Assembly: GCA_963771985.1 (NCBI GenBank)
Contig: CAVYVO010000024.1
Coordinates: 248,001 to 312,000 of the forward strand
Direction: 5' to 3'
DNA: 64,000 nt
Source of the DNA: Trebonia sp963771985
Lineage (GTDB): Bacteria; Actinomycetota; Actinomycetes; Streptosporangiales; Streptosporangiaceae
Shown: piece after piece, positions 50,865-58,864 of the stretch
Layout of the letters: every line of letters begins with the position of its first letter
Position numbering within the stretch: the stretch's first letter is position 1
Made by a program: the position numbers and the translations under genes
The notes under the pieces: generated by a model
What the model was told of the DNA's origin: nothing
Database searches by the model: none
The model's input: only the letters and a program-made list of their open reading frames with translations

Positions 50865-52280
50865 CTAGAAGAGCATCTCGATGCCGCCGAGTTCTGGCAG
50901 TTGCGGCATCTCTAGCGGCCGGGGGATGAGGTATCCGCAGTCCATGGCAATCTTCTCCATGACCTCGAGTGCCATCGCGGCCACGAACTTCTGGACCTCG
51001 AGGAACCCGCTATAGCACTGGTGGATCTCCTGCAGGCCGGTGCGCTCGCCGAGCGAACCAAAGTCAATCACCTGGTCAAGTGTCAGCGGACTGAACGGGT
51101 TGGCGTCTGTGGCTGTTGTTCCGGCGCAAAGGTGGTACTCCACGGGCGGCAGCGGCCATCCCGCGTCCTGGCCGATGAAGTGCCGCGCGAGGGCTGGCAG
51201 GATCCCCTTGTACGTTGCCGCGATCGCGCCGTCGAGCATATCCACGATGAGCAGCGGATCGGGCCGCGGATCACCGGCAAGCGACGGAGAAGGCTCGCCA
51301 GGTCTTTGCTGTCCCGGCGGCTGATAGAGCCAGAAGAGGACATCCAGCAGGACCTCGATCTGCCGCCCCTGGTGGATAAGCGTGCAGTTGACGCGAATGC
51401 CCGGCCGTGCCGGCAGATCCGGCGTGCCGGGACCGAATGTGAGGCACTGATGGACAGAGGTGGCACGCCTGCGGTCAATGTCCCAGCTCGGCGCCTGCGG
51501 CCCGTCCTGGACGGCGCCCTCGAATAGATCGCGCTGGACGGCGGCCTCGAATCGGTTGAAGTCCACCGATCGGTGGAGCGACGACTGGCCCAGCGCGAGT
51601 CTGACAGCGTCGATCGCCTCCTTCTTGAGAACGCGGCTTCGCGCGACTGGCCACAACGGGAGAGCAGTCGCGAGCCTGAGGGCCAGGTCGGGGGCTGTTC
51701 CGGCGGGGATGCCGTCGCCGTAGAACGGGCTGAGATGATGCGTCGGCGGTCTCACAGGCGTCTCGGGCGGCTCAAGCGGGACCGGCTGTGGCTCCTCCAG
51801 CAGCAGCTTGATCAGCCGACGGTCGGCCCTGGCCTTCCGGCCGTCCATCCGGACCGGCACGTAGCCCTCGTACATCACCGGACGGGGCGCGGCGGCTGCA
51901 TCGACGCGGACCACCAGGACGACCTTGCCATCCGTGCCGTACGGCACTTGGAGCACTTCCGGACACCACCAGGGCGGCTCCAGGAGGTTGTTGATCTTGT
52001 TGACGAGGTCTTCCTTGGCGCCGGGTGGTACTCCTGGGACGTCGCCGGGCAGATCTTGTTCCGGCGGCTGCCGGGTGGCGACACCCACGAAGATCAATCC
52101 GCCGTAGGTGTTGGCGTAGGAGGCAATGACCTCGACGACCTCCGCCTTGACCAGCCGCTTGTACTCCACGACGTGGCCTTCGTGTATCCCTTGATCGAGA
52201 AAATCCCGCAACAGCTCGGTGGTGACCTCCTCAGCTGGTGCAGTGAACAGGCGATGCATATGCCAAGTCTGCTTGACCAT
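50865..52280 (-). CDS. AlbA/Schlafen-type DNA- or RNA-binding domain protein
   Basis: A 471-aa protein. Near the N-terminus EGHVVEYKRLVKAEVVEVIASYANTYGGLIFVGVATR is the AlbA_2 (Schlafen AlbA_2) core. This domain is frequent in defence and regulatory proteins of mobile DNA. The C-terminal 300 residues (from PFYGDGIPAG) have no recognised family. Start 52280 or 52259. It is enclosed by 68-bp direct repeats, so it may be a small cargo cassette. Confidence 0.75.
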   Translation of the reverse strand: MVKQTWHMHRLFTAPAEEVTTELLRDFLDQGIHEGHVVEYKRLVKAEVVEVIASYANTYGGLIFVGVATRQPPEQDLPGDVPGVPPGAKEDLVNKINNLLEPPWWCPEVLQVPYGTDGKVVLVVRVDAAAAPRPVMYEGYVPVRMDGRKARADRRLIKLLLEEPQPVPLEPPETPVRPPTHHLSPFYGDGIPAGTAPDLALRLATALPLWPVARSRVLKKEAIDAVRLALGQSSLHRSVDFNRFEAAVQRDLFEGAVQDGPQAPSWDIDRRRATSVHQCLTFGPGTPDLPARPGIRVNCTLIHQGRQIEVLLDVLFWLYQPPGQQRPGEPSPSLAGDPRPDPLLIVDMLDGAIAATYKGILPALARHFIGQDAGWPLPPVEYHLCAGTTATDANPFSPLTLDQVIDFGSLGERTGLQEIHQCYSGFLEVQKFVAAMALEVMEKIAMDCGYLIPRPLEMPQLPELGGIEMLF

Positions 52281-52401
52281 CCGACCCGTTAACCCGGCAG
52301 CCCTGCCTATTCGATCACTGCGATGGCTCCGTTTGGGTGACGCGTAGCCCCGTGGCCCCGCTCTCAAACGGCGGGAACGGTTTCGGCGAGTCTTGGACCA
52401 C

Positions 52402-52469
52402 CGCAGTTGATCTGGCGCCTCCGCGGGTGAAGTGGCGCGACATGTGGCGTCTTCGCATTTGATCTGGCG
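52402..52469 (+). repeat. 68-bp direct repeat flanking the AlbA gene, right copy
   Basis: Partner of 50591-50658. More GATCTGGCGC-type sites continue to the right, including an inverted GCGCCAGAT at 52471. Confidence 0.8.
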
Positions 52470-52622
52470 CGGCGCCAGATGCGGCGGCCGAGGCAGGACG
52501 CCGCACCAGAAATCCGCCACATTGGCTGAGAAGGATTAGGGCTTCAGCGCGGCGGACGTAAGTGGCGCGGTGCAGGTCAGCAGCGCCCTGCCGCGCCAGA
52601 TTGGAGGACAAGTGACAAAACT

Positions 52623-52666
52623 AGGCGGGTACGTGGATTGAACCACGGACCTCTTCCTTATCAGGG
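52623..52666 (-). repeat. Degenerate tRNA-Ile(GAT)-like 3' fragment
   Basis: Minus strand reads anticodon loop CTGATAAG, GAGGTCCGTGG, T loop and CACGTACCCGCC. The T loop is one base short and no matching 5' acceptor is nearby, so it is not functional. It may be an attachment remnant of another element class. Confidence 0.45.
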
Positions 52667-52771
52667 TGTCGATCTGACCGTTTCGGTAGCGCTATTTGGC
52701 TTGTGACCTGCGGATCGGCGGACAGCGACCCTAGCGATTCCCCCGGATTTACCCGTGCTGTCCTGCCCGTC

Positions 52772-52803
52772 CTAGGGCCATTCTAGGGCCAACCCTAGGG
52801 CCA
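52772..52803 (+). repeat. Three CTAGGGCCA direct repeats
   Basis: CTAGGGCCA at 52772, 52783 and 52795, spaced 11-12 bases (about one helical turn). They lie about 110 bases from the tRNA-Ile-like fragment, as the TGGCACG repeats lie about 110 bases from the tRNA-Gly fragments. Confidence 0.6.
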
Positions 52804-52875
52804 CTCGGCGCGCTCTTGATGTAAACAATCAGCCCATGCACGCGTGGTGATGGGTAGCGCGGTTGCGATTGCCGG

Positions 52876-54363
52876 TTACGGGGAGAATGCCGGCGCGGGC
52901 GGTCGCCAGGGCCTGCCGAGCATGAGGTCGTGCAGGACGTCCATGGCATTCTTGCCGTGCTTGCGGGCGGTGTCGATGTAACTGCGGATGTCGAGCCGGT
53001 CCTGGGTGACGTCGTCGCTGGCCAGGCGGCCGGAGATCTTCTGCTGGGTTTTCAGGGGCCGGACGCCGCGCTCGCTGATGTTGTTCGTCGGCCAGACGCC
53101 GGTGTCCTCGGTGAACAGCAGCACGTCGCTGCGGCGGTCGCGGCAGAATTCCAGCAGCTCGCGGCCTGGCTTCTGCTTCGTGCTGTTCTTCGGGCCGGGG
53201 ACGCGGGGCACGCTCGCCAGGCCCGCGAGGACGGCGTGCCGGAACTCGTGCCCCAGCGGGTCCCGGATGTCGGCGGGGATGACGTCCAGGCCCTGCTCGC
53301 GGGCGGCGTGCCAGGCATGGATGAGGCCGCGCAGCGCCCGCTGCGCCTGCACGGGCCAGACCGCGCCCGGGTAGCTCTCGGCGCAGTCCTCATAGTCCCG
53401 CAGCAGGTGAGACAGGCATGCCTGGTTCCCGGCGATGTGCTCCCACCGGGGGTGGAAGTAATTCTGGTACCGGTCGGAGACCACGATCCCGGCGAAGCCC
53501 GGCAGGATCCCGGCGTCCTGCATCGAGTCCAGGCTCCGGGCACCCAGCCAGAAGGCGGAGTACCGCTCGGTGAACGCGCCGTGGACGTACTTCTTCTCCC
53601 CGGCCGGCCCGGACCGCAGCGTCGTCTCGTCGAACCCCGCCACCGGGGCGGCGGTGATCAGGGCGCGGATCAGCGCCACCACCTCCGCGGCCAGCGACGC
53701 GGCCCTCGCCAGGCACGAGTGGATGAACCCCTCCGACACCGCAGCGCCGGCCACGTCGGCGATCAGCTGCCGGCACCGCTCCACCGGGACATGCTGGAAG
53801 ACAACCAGGTACACGGCCAGTGCCCGGAGCCTGGGGCCGACCGACAGCGCAGAATCCGGCACGCCCGCCGGGCGCGGCGCGACGTGCGGCTTCCCGCAGG
53901 CGCATTTCACGCTGTGCAGGTCGTGCTGCACCCGCTCCGCCGCCGCGACCGGGATCTCCTCCTGCTGAAACGACCGGGCAACCCCCAGGTCAGCGGCATC
54001 CGCCAGGTCCGCGCCGCACGAGCACGCGCCCTCGGGATAATGGTCCTCGGTCCGGTCCGGGACCTCCCACGTCATGGACGCGCCCGGGCTGCCCGGCTGC
54101 TTTCCCCGCTTCTTCTTCTCCGCCCGCTCAGCGGCCCGCCGCTGCTTCCTGGGCGGCCTCCGCCCCGGCAGGTCATCCGATGACGGCGGCATCGAGGAGT
54201 TCCCGCTGTTCCGCGACCCCGACCGCTCCGCCGCGGCCAGCTGCTCCCGCAGGTCAGCGACCACCGCCTCCAGCGCCGCGATCCGCTCCGCCTGCGTCTC
54301 GATCAGCTGCGCCTGCTCCCGGATCAGCGCGTCACGCTGATCTTCCGGCGGCACATCGGTCAC
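52876..54363 (-). CDS. IS66-family transposase
   Basis: A 495-aa transposase. Leucine-zipper N-terminus (LIETQAERIAALEAVVADLREQL), SGNSSMPPSSDD linker, zinc motif CSCGADL ... CACGKPHV, and DDE residues in VAGFDETTLRSG, GIVVSDRYQNYF and NISERGVRPLKTQQKISG. Single-gene IS66 form without TnpB/TnpC-style accessory genes; inverted ends were not located. Confidence 0.92.
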   Translation of the reverse strand: MTDVPPEDQRDALIREQAQLIETQAERIAALEAVVADLREQLAAAERSGSRNSGNSSMPPSSDDLPGRRPPRKQRRAAERAEKKKRGKQPGSPGASMTWEVPDRTEDHYPEGACSCGADLADAADLGVARSFQQEEIPVAAAERVQHDLHSVKCACGKPHVAPRPAGVPDSALSVGPRLRALAVYLVVFQHVPVERCRQLIADVAGAAVSEGFIHSCLARAASLAAEVVALIRALITAAPVAGFDETTLRSGPAGEKKYVHGAFTERYSAFWLGARSLDSMQDAGILPGFAGIVVSDRYQNYFHPRWEHIAGNQACLSHLLRDYEDCAESYPGAVWPVQAQRALRGLIHAWHAAREQGLDVIPADIRDPLGHEFRHAVLAGLASVPRVPGPKNSTKQKPGRELLEFCRDRRSDVLLFTEDTGVWPTNNISERGVRPLKTQQKISGRLASDDVTQDRLDIRSYIDTARKHGKNAMDVLHDLMLGRPWRPPAPAFSP

Positions 54364-54524
54364 AGCCCCGGATCATCCCCGAAACCACGCTCAGCCACCA
54401 CGGCAACACCACGCCCGCCGCCAAAACGTGACCGTCCATCACGCACCGCAGCAGCAAGCCCGAGGACCTGAACGTTTACCTCTTGATCTGGGTGTTACGC
54501 GCGCTCCGCGCAGACCTGGCCCGG

Positions 54525-54672
54525 CTGGTCATCCCGTCACCGTCGGCCCACCCTCCGGGGAGCGGGCCAAGCCCCACGGGTCCAGGTGGAGCACCCCACC
54601 GGATGAACGACCTGGACGCGTGGGGCTCGGTCTGCTCGGCTTGCCCTGGGCCGATGGTGACGGGATGACCAG
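54525..54672. repeat. Long inverted repeat of about 60-bp arms
   Basis: CTGGTCATCCCGTCACC (54525 on) is mirrored by GGTGACGGGATGACCAG ending at 54672. The arms continue inward with CCAGGT/ACCTGG-type pairing and meet near 54598. Imperfect but long, it could form a 148-base hairpin or be a small inverted-repeat element. It lies between the IS66 gene and the NLR-like gene. Confidence 0.75.
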
Positions 54673-54850
54673 GCTTCCGCCTCAGCCACCTCACAACCTC
54701 GACCATGCGGCGGCGTCCATCCTGGAGCCCGAGGTCCCCGCCGGAGGCGGCGAATTGGCCGTCTTGCCGCCGGGATGCGGGCGTGGTGAGGCAAGCTGAA
54801 TCCGTGGCCTTGCGGGTAATGACGGGCCGACGCGAAGAGGGGAGGGCGCC

Positions 54851-57343
54851 GTGGGTGCTGGCTCGCGGTGGCTGGTGGCGGTGGCGGCCGCGCTGGCGTG
54901 TTTCGGGGGCTGCTGGGCGGGGCTGGCTGCGGAGCGGGTGCTGGATACGGGCTCGCAGGTGGGGGTTGCGTCGGTGCCGCTGGTGGTGGTGCTGACCGTG
55001 CTGGGGGCGTGGGCCGAGCGGGCGCGGGAGAAGAAGAAGGACGCAGCCGGGCCCCGGGAGCATGCCAGCGCACGCGCTGAGGGATCTCCTCAGGCACAGG
55101 TGGCCGGGCAGGTGAGCGGGGGCATCGTGATCGGCCCTGGCTCAGTTGTGCACCTGGGCGGTGCGGAAGACCACGGCGGGGAGCCGTTAAGAGAGAAGGA
55201 CGGCGGTCCTGGCCGCGTCCTGGTGGTGGGGGACGTTCCGCAAGAGCCTGCGGCGTTCCAGCCGCGTCCGGAGTTTATGGAGGCCCTAGGGCCGGGGGGC
55301 CGGGTGTCGGTGGTGTTCGCGGTGACGGGCATCCGGGGTGTTGGCAAGACGCAGGTGGCGGCGGCGTACGCGCGGCGGCGGATCGCTGAGGGCTGGCGGC
55401 TGGTGGCGTGGGTGGATGCCAGTGATGAGGCGTCGCTGCTGGCGGGGCTGGCCCTGGTGGCGGCGGCTGCGGGGGTGGGGCCTGTGGGGGAGGATGCGCG
55501 GGTGCTGGCGGATCGGGTGCGGCACTGGCTGGAGGCGGACGGGGAGCAGCGGCTGCTGGTCTTCGATAATGCCGGCGATCTGGACGTACTGCGGCCGTTC
55601 GTGCCAGTTGGCGGGGCCGGGCAGGTGATAGTCACGAGCAGCCGCCGCTCGGCGGGAACCCTGGGCGTCCCGGTGCCGGTGGACGTGTTCTCCGAGGGTG
55701 AGGCGCTGGCGTTCCTGGCGGAGCGGACCGGGCTGGATGACGGCGCGGGTGCGCGGGAGCTGGCGGGGGAGCTGGGGTTCTTGCCGCTGGGGCTGGGGCA
55801 GGCGGCGGCGCTGATCGCGCGGGAGCACCTTTCGTATGGCACGTACCTGGAGCGGCTGCGGTCGCTGCCGGTGGCGGGCTACCTGCGGCGGGCGGAGGGG
55901 GATGCCTACCCGTACCGGCTGGCGGAGGCGATCATGCTGTCGCTGCGCGCGGTGGAGAACCGTGACCCATCGGGGGTGTGCGGGCGGCTGATGAGCCTGG
56001 TGGCCGTGCTGGCGGAGAGCGGGGTGCCGCGCCGTCTGCTGCACCTGGCAGCCAGTACCGAGGCTCTGGGGGATGGCCGGATCGGGGCCACGGAGGTGGA
56101 TGGGGGCGTAGGAGAGCTAGCGGACGCGTCGCTGCTGGGATTCACGGTCGATGATGAGTCGGTGGTGGCGCACCGGCTGGTGATGCGGGTGGCGCGGGAG
56201 CGGCTGGCCGCCGACGGCGCCCTAGCCGCCGTGCTGGACGGCGCGGTGGAGGTGCTGGCGGGCGTAGCTGACGGGATCGGCGAGGCGTGGCGTGACCGTG
56301 CCGGGGTCCGCGACCTTGCCGGGCAGGTGAGCGCCGTCGTTGCCTGCCTGTCCGGCCACCCGGATGTTTTTGCCGGGGAGATGCCCGCGGGCCTGCTGGG
56401 GCTGCGGGTGCGGTCGCTTTACCTGCTGAACATGCTCGGCGACAGCACGGGGCTGGCGATCCTGGCCGCGGAACCGCTGACCGCCGACTGCGAGCGGGTG
56501 CTGGGCGCCGACCACCCGGACACGCTGGCTGCCTGGGTTAACCTGGCCTACGCCTACCGGGCTGCGGGGCGAACGGGCGAGGCGATCGCGCTGTACGAGC
56601 GGACGCTCGCCGATTCGGAGCGAGTGCTGGGCGCCGACCACCCGGACACCTTGTCATCGCGGAACAACCTCGCGGGTGCCTACCGGGCTGCGGGGCGGAC
56701 GGCCGAAGTGATCGCGCTGTACGAGCGGACGCTCGCCGACCGCGAGCGAGTGCTGGGCGCCGACCACCCGAACACCCTGACATCGCGGAACAACCTCGCG
56801 GCGGTCTACCAGGCTGCGGGGCGGACGGCCGAGGCGATCCCGCTCCTCGAGCGGACGCTCGCCGACCGCGAGCGAGTGCTGGGCGCCGACCACCCCCACA
56901 CCCTGCAATCGCGGAACAACCTCGCGGCGGCCTACTCGGCTGCGGGGCGGACGGCCGAGGCGATCCCGCTCCTCGAGCGGACGCTCGCCGACCGCGAGCG
57001 AGTGCTGGGCGCCGACCACCCGAACACCCTGACATCGCGGAACAACCTCGCCACGGCCTACCGGGATGCGGGGCGGACGGCCGAGGCGATCCCGCTCCTC
57101 GAGCGGACGCTCGCCGACCGCGAGCGGGTGCTGGGCGCCGACCACCCGGACACCCTGCAATCGCGGAACAACCTCGCGGCGGCCTACTCGGCTGCGGGGC
57201 GGACGGCCGAGGCGATCCCGCTGTACGAGCGGACGCTCGCCGACTTTGAGCGGGTGTTGGGCGCCGACCACGCGAGCACGAAAGTGGTGCGTGAGAATTT
57301 GGCCGCGCTGACGGGTAAGTCGAGGCGGAGCAGTGGCAAGTAG
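54851..57343 (+). CDS. Membrane-anchored NLR-like protein (NB-ARC plus TPR)
   Basis: An 830-aa STAND protein. Two N-terminal membrane segments (about residues 8-26 and 39-55), then a glycine/valine-rich motif QVAGQVSGGIVIGPGSVVHL at 83-102. An NB-ARC ATPase follows with Walker A GIRGVGKT (160-167), Walker B RLLVFDNA and FLPLGLGQAA. The C-terminus has six 42-residue TPR units plus a partial one, nearly identical. The motif before the NB-ARC resembles short amyloid/prion-like signalling motifs in actinobacterial NLRs, but this is by eye. Likely role: a sensor that oligomerises on ligand binding, possibly antiphage. GGGGAGG precedes GTG 54851. Confidence 0.85.
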   Translation: MGAGSRWLVAVAAALACFGGCWAGLAAERVLDTGSQVGVASVPLVVVLTVLGAWAERAREKKKDAAGPREHASARAEGSPQAQVAGQVSGGIVIGPGSVVHLGGAEDHGGEPLREKDGGPGRVLVVGDVPQEPAAFQPRPEFMEALGPGGRVSVVFAVTGIRGVGKTQVAAAYARRRIAEGWRLVAWVDASDEASLLAGLALVAAAAGVGPVGEDARVLADRVRHWLEADGEQRLLVFDNAGDLDVLRPFVPVGGAGQVIVTSSRRSAGTLGVPVPVDVFSEGEALAFLAERTGLDDGAGARELAGELGFLPLGLGQAAALIAREHLSYGTYLERLRSLPVAGYLRRAEGDAYPYRLAEAIMLSLRAVENRDPSGVCGRLMSLVAVLAESGVPRRLLHLAASTEALGDGRIGATEVDGGVGELADASLLGFTVDDESVVAHRLVMRVARERLAADGALAAVLDGAVEVLAGVADGIGEAWRDRAGVRDLAGQVSAVVACLSGHPDVFAGEMPAGLLGLRVRSLYLLNMLGDSTGLAILAAEPLTADCERVLGADHPDTLAAWVNLAYAYRAAGRTGEAIALYERTLADSERVLGADHPDTLSSRNNLAGAYRAAGRTAEVIALYERTLADRERVLGADHPNTLTSRNNLAAVYQAAGRTAEAIPLLERTLADRERVLGADHPHTLQSRNNLAAAYSAAGRTAEAIPLLERTLADRERVLGADHPNTLTSRNNLATAYRDAGRTAEAIPLLERTLADRERVLGADHPDTLQSRNNLAAAYSAAGRTAEAIPLYERTLADFERVLGADHASTKVVRENLAALTGKSRRSSGK
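56492..57290 (+). repeat. 126-bp TPR-coding tandem repeats
   Basis: Units start with ERVLGADHP at 56492, 56618, 56744, 56870, 56996, 57122 and 57248, exactly 126 bases apart. Differences concentrate at a few codons: DT/NT/HT after ADHP, SS/TS/QS before RNNLA, and IALY/IPLL. Confidence 0.93.
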
Positions 57344-57356
57344 AGGCACATCAGCA

Positions 57357-57469
57357 TGCCCGGCGCGTCGCGGCGGGACCGGCCGCCAGGCCGCACGCCC
57401 GGCGCGGGCGTGTCCGGGCGCGGCGGCGCTTGCGCCGCCGCCTTGATCCAGTACGGCTCAATTCGGCAG
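57357..57469 (+). repeat. Dispersed G+C-rich repeat D, copy 2
   Basis: Partner of 43955-44070, 14 bases after the NLR stop codon. Contains the perfect hairpin CGGCGGCGC/GCGCCGCCG at 57420-57439. Confidence 0.65.
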
Positions 57470-57766
57470 CGGATGACGAGCTAGTTCGACCTTCCGCTTA
57501 CAAGGTCGTTTCACGCAGGGGGTAAACCTGCTGTTTCCCTGGTGAGAGCCGGGTTGCTCATCATCTGGCTACAGCTCAATGTCTCTGGTTTCTGCCTCGT
57601 TCTGGCACGCGGCTGGCACGGGCACGTCCGCTGGATGCAAACTACTGTGCACGGTCATTCAAGGTGAGGATGGCGGCGTCATTGGCGGTGAGGATGTGCG
57701 GGTGTGAGGAAGGCCCCGCCGGCGTCAGCCGGCGGGGCCTTGGTGTGCGTGGTGGCGTGGTGGTGG

Positions 57767-58576
57767 TCAGTCTGCCGTGATCTCGTTGACGGCGGCGCGG
57801 GCGGACTGCTCGTCGACGATGTTCTTGCGGCCTGCCATGGCGGCGACGAGGGCCTGGGTGGCGATGTTGTTGACGGACCTGGGCAGGCCGCGGGCCGCGT
57901 CGTGGACGAGGGCCATGGCGTCGTCGCTGAAGATGGTGTCGGACCGTCCCGCGAGCTGCAGGTGGTGAGTGATGTAGGAGGCGGTCTGCTCGGGGGCCAT
58001 GGCGGGCATGGCGTATCTCAGCCCGATCCGCTGGTCCAGGGCCGCGAGCACGCCCAGGCGCAGCATCCGCCTGAGGGTGGGCTGGCCGATGAGCAGGCAG
58101 GCGAGCGGGCTGGCGGCATCCATTTCTGAATTTGTCAGAATCCTGATGGCCTCCAGCTGGGCGTGGGTCAGCAGGTGCGCCTCGTCGATGACCAGCAGCG
58201 GGAGCCGGCCGCGCTCGCCGTGCTCGGCGGCGATCAGCGACGCGGCCTGGGCGGCGAGCTCGGCGGAGCCGTGGGCGGGCCGTCCGCCGAGCGCGGTGAC
58301 CACGTGGTGGTGGATCCCCCGGGTGCCGGTCGTCGGGTCCGGGAGGTAGAGCAGGGTGTGGCGGGTCTGGTCGAGCGCGGCGATCGCCGCGCGGGCGGCC
58401 ACCGTTTTTCCCGCGCCGACCTCGCCCGTTATCACGCCGAGGGCGCGCTCGCGGGCGCACCAGGTGATGCGGGCGACGGCCTCGGCGTGGGCGGGGTAGC
58501 GGCAGAGCATGGACGGGGCGAGGTCCTTGCCGAACGGGGTGCGGGTGAACCCGTAGTGGCTCTTCAGGTCGATCAT
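57767..58576 (-). CDS. AAA+ ATPase, transposition target selector (TniB/MuB/TnsC-like)
   Basis: A 269-aa ExeA/TniB-type ATPase: HYGFTRTPFGKDL start, Walker A GEVGAGKTV, Walker B LPLLVIDEAHLL, sensor LIGQPTLRRML and LDQRIGLRYAMPAM. It would activate the transposase at a chosen target. Starts 4 bases after the small gene's stop. Its frame is intact. Confidence 0.9.
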   Translation of the reverse strand: MIDLKSHYGFTRTPFGKDLAPSMLCRYPAHAEAVARITWCARERALGVITGEVGAGKTVAARAAIAALDQTRHTLLYLPDPTTGTRGIHHHVVTALGGRPAHGSAELAAQAASLIAAEHGERGRLPLLVIDEAHLLTHAQLEAIRILTNSEMDAASPLACLLIGQPTLRRMLRLGVLAALDQRIGLRYAMPAMAPEQTASYITHHLQLAGRSDTIFSDDAMALVHDAARGLPRSVNNIATQALVAAMAGRKNIVDEQSARAAVNEITAD

Positions 58577-58580
58577 GATC

Positions 58581-58864
58581 TCAGTCCTCTTTCATGGCGG
58601 TGATGCCGGCGGCGGCCAGCAGGGCGGCGGCGTCGGCCGCCTCGCGGGCGCGGGCGGCGGCGTCGCGGGCGGCGGCGATGTCCGCGGGTGTCCAGCCGCC
58701 TGCGGCGCGCTCGGCGGCGATGCGTTCCAGGACGGCGGCCTTGGCGGTGAGGTAGGCGGCGGTCTCGGCGGCGCCGGCCCCGGGCCGGCTGCGGTGAGGC
58801 GGGCGGCCCAGGCCAGCACGGCGCTGACCTGGCCGGCCGGCACGGCCGGCTGCTGCGTGTTCAC
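58581..58864 (-). pseudogene. Small transposon protein with a frameshift in a G run
   Basis: Starts GTG at 58864, overlapping the transposase TGA as GTGA: MNTQQPAVPAGQVSAVLAWAARLTAA, then after one extra base in the GGGG run near 58780 continues TAYLTAKAAVLERIAAERAAGGW and AARAREAADAAALLAAAGITAMKED to a TGA at 58581. About 94 residues if corrected. Helical, unknown function. Confidence 0.6.

Noticed and set aside
56492..57290. 126-bp repeats considered as CRISPR or satellite DNA
   Set aside because: They are coding TPR units in one intact frame.
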